64,000 nucleotides of DNA. It comes from Ananas comosus. Its lineage: Eukaryota > Streptophyta > Magnoliopsida > Poales > Bromeliaceae. Location: NCBI RefSeq assembly GCF_001540865.1, contig NC_033627.1:8723396-8787395 (forward strand), given 5' to 3'. A model generated the notes under the pieces. The model made no database searches and was not told the DNA's origin. It worked only from the letters and a program-made list of their open reading frames with translations. This document shows positions 9,997 to 20,118 of this stretch, piece after piece. The translations under genes and the position numbers were made by a program. The number at the start of each line of letters is the position of its first letter. Within the stretch, counting starts at the first letter, position 1.

Positions 9997-11243
9997 ATAT
10001 GTGTTAATAATCATTCATGCATAATAGGGTAATTTTACATGTGAATATTGGTTGGGCTTCAATTATATGCTTCTAACGTAGATGAACATAGTGATTGATA
10101 TGAAGCATAGAGGACATGTTTGTTGGAACTCTATACATGTGTGAATGTGAGACTTCGACTATGATGATAGTAAACAAAGGTGACATTGACAATAGGGACA
10201 AGATTAGCATTGAGGAATGAATCGTTAAACAAAGTTTAACCATTAGTGGCATTATGGTAAGTGTAGCCTAGAGTGTGGCATATATGACAAGGTAGAAACC
10301 TCTTATAGTATTGTGGCATTGTGACATTGTGGCTATACGTCGTCAAGTTGAGGATTGGATCGATACTCACTTTAAGTCTTGGCTTGAGGGAGGGAGCTCC
10401 CCCTCAGACGGTGCGCTCCGGAGTAGGTCACCATGGGGATAGTGGCCCCGAAGACGGTCCCTCGAGTGGAAGTGCTTGGAGCCTCCTCGATCAATAGGGA
10501 TTTCGGGTTGTGAGTTTTTGGGGTTAACAAGGTTAACCGGCACAATTGGGTAAAAACCAAGGTAAATTGTGGAAAGAGCATGCATCCATATTCATCGTTA
10601 CATGATTATATATCTATTTATTTACAGTTTTCTTGCAGGTATAGTATTAGCATTAGTATAGTTACTATTCCCTTTTCTTGAAATACTTAAGCCTACATAG
10701 ATCTAGTGGGTAAGTCGGCGAGATCGATGGCCGAACCCACTGGAAACTTCGTTGTAGTTCTCACACCACTAAGCCTACAAATCCGAGTGTGAGCGGGGGG
10801 GCGGAGGATCGAGGCAAGGGTATTGCGCCATAGCTAGTGGCCACCGGAGTACATACATAGTCATTCCCTTTTGTTCATGTATCAACTTTTATTTTGTTGA
10901 TCAAGTGATGTAAAAGTTGTAAACAATCATGTATTTTGGGTTGGATGATTATGATGTAAAGAAATTATGAATGAAAGTAAAATGAATGTAATAATTTTAG
11001 TTTACTTGTATTTGGTTAAAATGTAATCAAATATTATGTATGTGGTTGCTTGTAGTAGTTTAGAGCTTTCATTCATGTTGTTGCTTGCCCTCGTGCAAGT
11101 CTTGTATAATTGCAATTCTCATTGATTGATTGCTTAATTATACTTGTTGCTAGAGCCTTGGGCGGGCAGGAGAGGTCCTGTCCGTTCGGCGTTTGTTGAC
11201 GTGGCCCGAATCCGACCAAATAGGCGGAGCTCGGGGCATGACA
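9997..11243 (+). repeat. T3 LTR, 3' part (truncated by T2)
   Basis: Ends GGGCATGACA after the block GTCCGTTCGGCG..CCAAATAGGCGG, which is also seen at the ends of the T1, C and D LTRs. It contains a GAGGG..CCCTC hairpin followed by CTCCGGAGT (10383-10425), homologous to the conserved block of the other LTRs. The left part is missing or lies beyond T1/T2. Its stem near 10740 is degraded. Confidence 0.75.
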
Positions 11244-12360
11244 GTGTGACCAATGTGTTTTTTGTTTTCGGTGATCAGGATGTCACAACATGCACGATTG
11301 CTGATACGAGCTACCCCGACATTGCCTGTGGAGTTGAATTAGACTAGATCTAGTGACGTGCAATAGTTGCATGAGCAGTTAGTAGGGATAGCAGGGATGA
11401 TGGAGAGGCAGGCCGAGGATTCTCGGCGACAGGGGGAGTTTATGTAGAGGATGTGCGAGTTATGGGAGGCGAGTGTCTCAATGTGAGCTCCTGAGTAGCA
11501 GGCACCATCATCGATCGTACTAGTAGATACCCTAGCAGCGGCGACACCTCTGGCAGGGGTCACCGCTGCGATATTGATGCCTATTGAAAAAATGTCTAGG
11601 GCTCGCAGAGGGATGTCCGAGGCTGAGCAGGTACTGGTTCGGACAAAGTTGATGGACTTTCTGGAAGGGGATGGCTATACTTGGTCTAGGAGAGTTAGGG
11701 CAAGCAGATCTCAGAGCGCGCCTCCAGTGTTGTGGAAGGAGTTCTAAGAGATGTTGTTTGGAGCCTATTTTTCAAATAGTATGAAACAGAAGCTGGAAGA
11801 TGATCTAAAGAAGTTACGATAGGGAGACCAATCAATTCAAGAGTATGCAAGGGAGTTTAATAGCCTTCTTAATTGTGTACCTTTGTAGCACGGGATGAGG
11901 CGCACAAAGCTTATCTATTTGAGTGAGGGTTGTGACTAGAGATATACTTGTTGGTTTAGGCACAACATCTCTAGACCCTAGATGAGGTTATAGAGATGGC
12001 CTTGTTAGGGAATGAGGCGTGACAGTGATGAATGAAATAGGCATAGGAATTGGAGAGGGGCCAAGAAAAGAAGTGAATAGTAAAGACTGAAAGTAGATAG
12101 TCTAGCTCTAAAAGACTATCGAAATATTCATGATCTCACTCCCAGGGTCATAAATCTTCCATAGGACGGAGGTCTGGTGTATCCCGGCAGCAGCAGCAAT
12201 AGTGGCGACAAGATAGGTGTGTGATTTGCGGAGGGCCGCATTAGCCTTACACATGTGCACAACGGGAGGGGTGATGCTTCCACTGATCGATGCAAGAGGA
12301 TTGTGGGTTAATAGCATCTTCTACTAGAATGGACCAGACTAGAGTAGGATACTATTAGAA
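11244..12360 (+). pseudogene. T3 decayed Gypsy gag
   Basis: No long frame survives. Piecewise translation on the plus strand gives KLMDFLEGDGYTW, LFGAYFSNSMKQKLEDDLKKLR and IQEYAREFNSLLNCVP, all gag-domain landmarks shared with T4 and T6, between about 11640 and 11890. A zinc-knuckle remnant CVICGGPH..YTC lies near 12215-12260. Several in-frame stops (for example the TAG in KKLR*GDQS near 11822) mark it as old. Its LTR lies directly to the left. Confidence 0.75.
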
Positions 12361-12954
12361 CTTTACTATTCTGTATAGTAGCATGTACTTAGTACAACTG
12401 GCTCAGCTAGTGGGGGATTTATGTACATATGGATGAGAACGTTGTATTCTGGAGACGTCGGCTATACTATTTTATTATTCAGACTATGATACTTGTTAAT
12501 TGTGGACTCCTAGGATTTGTGTAGTTGTGGACTCCTAGAACTAGTTTACTTGACAGGTGGTTTTGACACTTCGTGTGTGCGGAGTGTTTTTTCGTGTATA
12601 TGATGGATTTGTTGGCGTATCTGAGGCTTCTGCTATAGGCTGAGACGTGACAAGTGTAATCAATCAAAGTACTATAGAAGCTGTGTGTCAATTGAACAAG
12701 CAGTCTGACTAGTAACCTAATTCATAACTGTCGAGTTGGTCTAAAGACCTCTGGATAAAGTCATAAGTTCTTCAAACCTAACTCATGGATTGTTTAGACC
12801 ACCTTTTTGGAAAAGAATACTCCATGTCGGTGGCCAAACTGACTAGTGTCTTTGATTGCGGATTGAGTAGTGGCAAAACATGTCGTACACTCAAATAATC
12901 AAACCACAGTGGAAAGCCGCAAAACTCACATGGAGTAATCTATTCGACAAAGAA
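12361..12954. other. Unassigned stretch right of the T3 gag remnant
   Basis: No gene is seen. GCTGAGACGTGACA at about 12639-12652 resembles a Gypsy LTR end and may mark the edge of T3, but no matching start was found. The remainder up to the minisatellite is unrecognised. Confidence 0.3.
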
Positions 12955-13425
12955 GCTGAAGTCTCAAGGTGAGAATTACTAGTTTGATCAAGTAGGTCAA
13001 TCTCATGGAATAATTAGCCAACCAGGTAGGTCAATATCATAGAATAACCAGCGGACTAAATAGGTCAATTTCATGAAAATAACCAGCCGACCAAGTAGGT
13101 CAATCTTATGGTATAACCAGCTGACTAAGTAGGTCAATCTTATGGAATAACTAGCCGACCAAGTAGGTCAAACTCATAAAAATAATTAGCCGACCAAGTA
13201 GGTCAACTCATGGAATAGCTAGCTGACCAGGTAGGTCAATCTCATGGAATAAATCAACCAAGTAATCAATCTAATGGAATAACAAGCCAACCGAGTAGGT
13301 CAATCTCATGGAAATAATCAGCTGACCAAGTAGGTCAATCTCATGAAAATAACCATCTGAACAATTAGGTTATTCTCATGGAAATAACCAGCCAACAAGT
13401 AGGTCAATCTCATACAAGTCTATAA
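12955..13425. repeat. Degenerate minisatellite, unit about 35 bp
   Basis: About 13 tandem, imperfect copies around the core GACCAAGTAGGTCAATCTCA followed by TGGAATAACCAGC. Units vary by substitutions and 1-3 base indels, so the array is old. It lies immediately left of the CACTA element. Confidence 0.85.
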
Positions 13426-13464
13426 TTAGGATATAACCAATACTACCCTCACTACAACAAAAGT

Positions 13465-13750
13465 AGGTTTTAGTGGCGACTTTTTGGTGGCGACAGGCAT
13501 TGTCGCCGCCAATACATAGAAAATGGCGACGACAATTATTTGTCGCCGCCATTGCATAGAAAATGGTGGCGACATTTATTTGTCGCCGCCATTGCATAAA
13601 AAATGGTGGCGACAATTATTTGTCGCCGCCAATACATAAAAAATGGTGGCGATATTTATCAGTCGCCGCCATTACATAGAAAATGGTGGCGACATATAGG
13701 TGTCGCCACTAAAACGGAAAATATAGCGGCGACAATGTGTCGCCGCTATA
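13465..13750. repeat. CACTA left subterminal repeats
   Basis: About six copies, spaced roughly 41 bp apart, of an inverted unit GGTGGCGACA..TTTGTCGCCGCC followed by ATTGCATAGAAAAT. Such subterminal motifs are the usual transposase-binding sites of En/Spm elements; here each copy is itself a small palindrome. Confidence 0.85.
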
Positions 13751-14024
13751 TATCCTTATGAAGCGCGCCAAGACTTCCCTCTTTTTTTCACCACTCACCA
13801 AACCCATCCCTGGCCCAAATAAAAACCTCAATTACCAAAAAAAAAAAAAAAAAAAAAAAGAGAAAACAAAAAAGGGTCGTATCCCTCTTCTCCCCTCACC
13901 CGACACCCCCCCGAAACCCTAGAGAGGCCCTCGCTCTTCTTCTCCACTGCGCCCGTTCCCTGCGTCGACCTCACAGGAACGCCTCAGCGTCGACCTTTTC
14001 TCTCCCTCCGAGCTCGAGCTCTGC

Positions 14025-14318
14025 ATGGTGCGGTGGATATCCCTCCTCATTGGGGTCCTAAACCTAGGGATCGTCCTTTTGGGAGGGATTCTGTTGGACT
14101 CCGTTGTCTCCGGCTTCTCAGCCACGGCGAAGATCCTCATCGCCACGACGACGCTTATCGCCGGCGTGAGGGTCGCAGCCATGGTCGGCGCCGCGAGGGC
14201 GCAGCATGCCGCAGCAGAGAACATTGCTGGTATTTGGCGGACGGTTCCGTCGCCGTCGACGGCGCTCTTCGCCACGAGAGACGGGTACCTTCTCCCTTTT
14301 GATGCGCGAGGTAGCTGA
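14025..14318 (+). pseudogene. Captured exon: N-terminal membrane segment, possibly class-3 lipase-like
   Basis: An open frame from ATG 14025, with a hydrophobic N-terminus (residues 5-26, VLNLGIVLLGGILLDSVV) and a second hydrophobic stretch (34-57, ATAKILIATTTLIAGVRVAAMV). Base composition is GC-rich, unlike the rest of the element. In plants, such a two-helix start precedes a family of membrane-anchored class-3 (diacylglycerol) lipase-like proteins, and the next exon pieces fit that idea. This identification rests on recall of the family, not on an alignment. No continuation past about 14290 can be followed. Confidence 0.45.
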
Positions 14319-14802
14319 GTTTTTTTTTAAATTTCGATCTAGGGTTCTAGATTTGTAGCTCTGGTAAGCATTTGGGAAATAGAAAAATCTAGTGCTTCTG
14401 TTGTAACAGGAAACACAAATGAGATTATGAGCTTCAGAAGCTCTAGTTTGGCGCTTCAACTGCTGCTGTAGGGAAAATTTGTTGAAGGGATTTTATTATA
14501 TTGCTTCTTCTAGAAACAGTATATAGATAGCAATGGACTATTTATTGTTCATCAGTCACCTCAAGTAGAGCATTTGATATACCAGCAAATTTTGGTGCTT
14601 CTGCTGTAATGAGAATCAGAAATGAGACACTGATGCCCAGAAGTAGAAGCTTCATTTATGTGTTTCTACTTTTGCTGCAGGGAAAATATGTTGATGCAGG
14701 GAAATATGTGTTTCTACTTTTGCTACAGGGAAAGTATGGAAGCGAACTATACTAGATTCTTTTCTTGTCCTGGTGTGGGGTGGTAGTTATTATGCAATGT
14801 TT

Positions 14803-15675
14803 CAGGTGTTCAGACATATTAAAGTGGAGGTCCTTTTATGCGACTCATGATACTGCATGGAAAGCTCATTACAGAGAGGTATTTGACCATGCGATTCGAG
14901 AGGCTTTATGCTGTCTAGGACGTGCGAAGTATTTGTATGTCCCTCTCTTTCATTTATGTGAAATGAAGCTTTAGTTTTAGTTTATTATTTGGCTGATTTC
15001 TTTTTATATTTCAAATTAGGATTGCTTAGAAGAAGATGAAGTTTACTCTGTGGCAAGACTCTTAGGCGACTTGGTGGCATATCGAGCATCAAGAACAGGA
15101 CATTTGGAACTCTTGCAGGTAAATTACCTCCATGAAGTATTAAATTTTTAGTACAAAGTAACCAATCCCCCCACTCGCGCCACCCCTTTCCCGCCCCCCC
15201 AAAACAAAAAAAAAAACCCAAACAAAACACATGCATATACTACGCTTCAATATTGTGCTATAAGTTCTGAGCTCTTGGTATAATTTACTTTTACTTTTTG
15301 GGCAATGAACCATTTGTCATGTCATGTGTATCTGCTGCATAATATCTTAGAAAGAGCAGGGAATTAAAGAGTCAAATTGTATTAAATGATACAAATCATA
15401 TCAAGGGGCTATTCTTGTGCTGGTATTTCATTTTCATTTTATTTGAGTCTTTCAAGGACTTCTTTTGTACAGTTTTCTTTCCATGTTTGAATTTGATTAA
15501 ACTTCTTGTACTATAAAACGCTCAGGCATTTACATGCTTTACATTAGGCTTTATTTTTTGCTCAAGCATTCAATTATTATCTTGTTCAGGACTTGCTCTA
15601 TTACAAAGTCATAGACACTCACCTAGCATGCTAAGTGAACTCATAGAGGCACCGAAGGAACTTAAGGACAACAAA
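14803..15675 (+). pseudogene. Captured exons, possibly class-3 lipase-like (three pieces)
   Basis: Three exon-like blocks flanked by AG and GT. 14803-14934 encodes CSDILKWRSFYATHDTAWKA and then HYREVFDHAIREALCCLGRAKY. 15020-15118 encodes EEDEVYSVARLLGDLVAYRA and SRTGHLELLQ. 15590-15675 encodes GLALLQSHRHSPSML, SELIEAPKELK and a stop. The order and content look like consecutive exons of one gene with introns retained, which argues for DNA-level capture. The frames do not join cleanly across the first and second junctions, so it is non-functional. The best guess is a plant lipase class-3 family gene; I am not certain. Confidence 0.5.
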
Positions 15676-15747
15676 TATCTGTAGCGTTAATTTGTGTATG
15701 GATGAAATGATAAGTCAAACAGCATATAGTAGTAATATGAACAAACC

Positions 15748-15829
15748 TCCAGATCGAACGGCCTTCAATTTGAAAATTGCGATCCTCAGCTGGCAGACTA
15801 CATTGAAAGTGAATTTCTAGAGGAGCAGG
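15748..15829 (+). pseudogene. Captured ferritin exon fragment
   Basis: A single exon-like block between CCTCCAG and GTAAAG, translating to NGLQFENCDPQLADYIESEF then LEEQ. The stretch DPQLADxIESEFLxEQ is the signature of the C-terminal helix region of plant ferritin. No other ferritin exon is seen on either side, so this is a stray exon, not a gene. It lies 73 bp past the lipase-like piece, within the CACTA element. Confidence 0.7.
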
Positions 15830-15981
15830 TAAAGCTTTTGGTTCTTTGCTTTTTGTTCTTAATACTTCTTCTTTTATTTTCTATTTCAGGATCAGGGTAT
15901 CACTTTTGTGTTTCGTTTCTAATTTTCTAATATGTAAGGGATTTAATTATTATTATTATTATGTCTAATTTTCTAACATCG

Positions 15982-16750
15982 GATATCATAATGAGGATTC
16001 TGAAGGATTACAATCAATATGTAATGCGAAATTTAGCACGAGGGTACACAAGAAAGGACTTAGGTGTCAGCTATGTTAAGGCATGTTGTATGTTTGCAGT
16101 TTATTTTGCTTGCGAATAGTTAGAAACTCTACCATCTTAATTCTTTATGAAACTATAGGACTTCTATGAGGGTACTAATGAAGTACTAATACATGTCTTA
16201 TAAGTACTAATACATGTCTTATAATTGTACAACTTCCAGGAGAAGCAATTAAGGGTCAATATGAAGATCAATAAATTGCGTGAGACAGTGAAGGCGCATC
16301 AACAAAAGGTAGGCAGAGTGCGCTTGTGAATGCCAATTTGGTATTCATCCAAAAAATTGATGTTGAAATGGAACAAATATTTTATTGGATTTTGAGATTG
16401 GGACTTTGTTTTTGACGCTTACAATTATCCATTTGTCTTCTTTACTTTTTGGTTGCACATATTTTTACTCTGCCAACTGCAGCAAAAATGTGGTCAAAAT
16501 TAGTTATTCTGTCCCCTTATATTCTTGTCCCTCACTTTATGCCTGCTTGTCTCTGTGATCGCTGCTTCTTAAAATTAAACTGTTCTGTGCTTCATAAGAG
16601 GCAATTATCAGGCATTTCACTCTCCTTTTTCTTTCTTCATTTCAGGCTGATATATTCAGCTTGCGTGAGAGAGATTTGCTGAAGCACGATGCTGACGAAG
16701 TCTCACAGCATCAAGCCAAGGGAGAGAATAAAGAGAGAGCAACATGCTGG
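15982..16750 (+). pseudogene. Captured exons of an unknown coiled-coil-like protein
   Basis: Three exon-like blocks. 15982-16080 encodes [16 protein letters not shown] and [16 protein letters not shown]. About 16240-16307 encodes EKQLRVNMKINKLRETVKAH and QQK, followed by GTAGGC. About 16646-16750 encodes ADIFSLRERDLLKHDADEVS and QHQAKGENKERATCW. They are rich in charged residues with helix-like spacing. I do not recognise the parent gene. The AG/GT flanks suggest real exons captured with their introns. Confidence 0.5.
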
Positions 16751-17353
16751 TTAGATTTTCACACTTGCATGTGTTCTCAAAATTAGTCATTAGGTTTCTT
16801 AGATGTTTGTCAATGTTGCTAATATGTATTTCTTTTCCTTTTGTTTTTGCTAACTTTTTTCAGACATACTGAAATCCCAAGGGATTTGTAGATCAGAAAT
16901 ATATAGTGTTTTATATTTCAATAGGATGTAGGGATTACCATTCAATTTCTTTTTGAGTTTTTATCAGTAGTAAATTACTAAACCCATTATTTTCTGGGTG
17001 AACCTCTCAAATTGGGCAAACGGTGACTCATAGTATCTATGCCATTCATGCTGAAATTTTTTTTGGAATCTTTTGCATATGATGGCTATATCAATGTTGT
17101 ACTATGTTAATATCATTCCTACAGTTTTGGTATGATGTTGATAATTATGTGCCTTAATATGTATGTGGGAGCATCTGGCTGCAAACTAATTTTGCTTTAG
17201 ACAATTTTCTTAAGCATGTACTTTTTAATATGGTTTTTGAAGGAAGTCAGCAATGGTTTTTCTTTGTTCAATACAATGTAATATTTGATCTCATTTAAGG
17301 GCTTCTAGATCTTTTTAACCTTTACTATATTTTTACAGCTTGTGAGACCTTAT

Positions 17354-17384
<31 letters not shown>

Positions 17385-19784
17385 ATGTGTATAATTGTCA
17401 TTCACTTCTTTTGTCTTCAAGTGCATAATTACTTAATTGAATAGATTCTAGTTTCTTCTCCAGCAAGCCCTCAAGGAAGTAGGAGCTAGTAATTGAATTC
17501 TTATACCTTTCAAAAGCCTTCCTTTTACTTTGTTTCTTTGTCTTTATTTGTTTTTCTTATAAGATGCTTTTACAATGATGATACCAGCATCATGTGGTAT
17601 CAATTCCTAGTCAATTGTCTTAACTAGCAAAGTGCCAAAAACAAGCATTCTTTGCACGGGGATGAAGATTGTATCATGTACCTAATCTTACATTGTACAT
17701 TTATCACCTACTTTCAACATAGGGAGTTAAATCAGATGCTTTTTGATGTGGTACAATTAGTATTAATTAATGTTAAATTTAAGTCTAGAAGGTACTAAAA
17801 TTAGAATTACAGGTTTCAGTGAATAAATAGTCATGGCGCTTTGGATACTGGACTTTCTTGTAGAAAATGGTATAAATACTATAATATAATTTCTTGATGA
17901 TAATTTCTCAAGTTTAAGATGCACTTTTTGTTAGTGACCAAGTTGAATATTTGCAGTTTTGAGGTCCTTTAATTGAACTTGCAGTTGGTGGGGCCTTGTT
18001 GAGCAATCATGGGGAATACTTCAAACTTATCCAAAATTACTGCCTTTCTACTCAAATTTTGATCAGGTCGGTTTCCAATTTTATATCTGGTTTTTTTTGA
18101 TTCTCCTATTCCTAAAAGGGTGAATATGTTGCTGTATGTTTAAGTTTCACTATGTATTTGTTGTCTCTGGGGGTCAAATTTATTCCATGTGTATCACATT
18201 TCATTTAACTTGATGCAATCAGGCATTAAAAGCTGGATTGGTCAATGTTCTAGTAATGGTTGATTTTCTGTTTTTGGATTACTTCGATTTCCTGCCTGAA
18301 TTATGTGATGGCGCTGGATTGGTCAATGAGTATTAGATTGTATTTGATGTAACTGAGCGCAATATCACATGTACATCTCAGCATGATAGATAGTACATGT
18401 ACATCTCAGCATTCCATTTGTCGCCATCGACTTTTTAAGAGTGGTTGCGCTGTAACAACTCAGTAGATTGATTCACTACCCTCTTGATGTCCTTGTAGCT
18501 GGTATTCATGATGCTTTTAAGCCTAGAAATTCTTCTTTATTATTTTTTAAGTTACTATACGTACGTACGAGCTAGTGATCAAGATGGCAACTACACAATA
18601 ACAACTTTCTTTTAGACAGAAAAAGCGCTTTCAGGTGATAGCACTTTGTTGTCTAGTTTCAATAAATTGTGTTTGATTATTAAGGCGGCTGAATTCGGTG
18701 CATCTGTGCCTGCTTTTGGGGTCCATTTGGTTAACAATTTGTTCTTCCCTGGGACCATCCAAAGGATTCAGCCGACACTCTTACATTCAGTCGATTCAAA
18801 GATGAGCAGTACCATTTTATTCACTCGGAATTTTGATTACTTTGGCCAAACATGGGATCATACCTAATCCCGTACGATTAAGAAAATAAGATTTGAAGCG
18901 CTTCAAATCTGATTGTTTGTTTGTGATTGAAATATGAGCTGAAATAAACGTTACTTGTTACTTGTTACTTCATTCGCATTCGCATCTTACTGTTTTGTAA
19001 TTTCTTTTTATGTAATGCTAGTCATATTTGTAATTATTATTCTGATTTCTCAAAGTTACTTAGTTTCTTTGTTACTCTTAATGCTCAATATTTGGTTACA
19101 TGCACTAAATTAATGTCGGTTTCTACCTGTTATATAGTTCATAGCGAACATTGTTATCTACGTACTTGGCCTCTTTATTCTTACATTGTTTGCGTTATCA
19201 ATTTAGGGATCAACAAATGTCGAAAAGCTAATTTTTCTTTATTTTTATTTGCAGATTTATAAAAGGTGGTGACGAGAAATATTTTGGCAGGTCATTGGTG
19301 ATGTATTGAATCAAGTTTAAGAATTTAGACATATTTTGAAAACTTTACATTTGATAGCATGTGGAAATAACAAAAATACTATTATTGTGTTTTGTTTTTT
19401 GGTTGTGTTGGGTGATTGTATTACTTATATATGATGATTCAGTCTTATATACGTTGTCCCAAACTTTTTTCTATTGTGAGAGACAATTCGATGCAAAATG
19501 TAGGATTTCTACTTGTTGATATGTGGTTTGTTTAGAAAGCTTTCTGTTATATTTATGAAGAATTGGCTTTCTTTGTCTCAAATTTTATCTGGTTTTAAGA
19601 GAATTAAATTGAAATTAAAGGTTAAAAATTAAGAATGAGAAATTTTTATAACTATAGGTTATTTTTTAGCAATTTATACTAAATCAATAATATCTATTAC
19701 TACCAATTATTTTTTAAAAAAAAATTAATTTTATATCAGAAAAATGATGGCAACAATAGTCGCTACCATAAAACTAATTATTTA
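16751..19784. other. CACTA interior without recognisable genes
   Basis: AT-rich, intron-like sequence. A (TA)n(TG)n microsatellite lies at about 17354-17392. A 73-codon frame at 18646-18867 shows no recognisable domain. No transposase was found. Confidence 0.5.
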
Positions 19785-20100
19785 ACTTTTAGCGGCGACA
19801 AATTGTCGCCACCAAATATTCCTGTTCGGGTCCGACAAGGTTTTAGTGGCGACGGTATGTCGCCGCTAATTACCTAACTTTTCGCGGTGACAGTGTGTCG
19901 CCGCTAATTATCTAACTTTTCGCGGCGACTGTATGTCGCCGCTAATTATCTAACTTTTAGCGGCGACACATTGTCGCCACCAAATTGTTTTACCGACGGG
20001 GTTTTAGGCGGCGGCATGCGGCGACAGATTGTCGCCGCCAAAACGTTTTCCGTGGCGACAATATTGGCTATGGTGGCGACATTTGTCGCCACTAAATCTT
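19785..20100. repeat. CACTA right subterminal repeats
   Basis: Repeated TAGCGGCGACA..TGTCGCCGC units with spacers like AATTATCTAACTTTT, the mirror of the left-end array. The unit spacer differs from the left side, so the two arrays evolved apart while keeping the GGCGACA/TGTCGCC core. Confidence 0.85.
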
Positions 20101-20118
20101 GTATCTGTAGTAGTGCCT

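Larger units (their letters stand above)
13450..20115. mobile_element. CACTA (En/Spm-like) transposon, 6666 bp, carrying host gene fragments
   Basis: Left end CACTACAACAAAAG, right end (reversed) CACTACTACAGATACAAG, and an identical 3-bp flank CCT on both sides (13447-13449 and 20116-20118). Terminal CACTA and a 3-bp duplication are diagnostic. Both ends carry arrays of short inverted units built on GGCGACA..TGTCGCC. No transposase frame is visible inside; instead there are exon-like pieces of unrelated host genes between 14025 and 16750. It is therefore a non-autonomous, gene-capturing element that would need a transposase in trans. Confidence 0.92.

Noticed and set aside
12955..13425. CRISPR-like array
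   Set aside because: Units are directly adjacent and degenerate with no unique spacers, and the surroundings are a plant genome.
15748..15829. A functional ferritin gene
   Set aside because: Only one exon is present, inside a transposon among unrelated exons.
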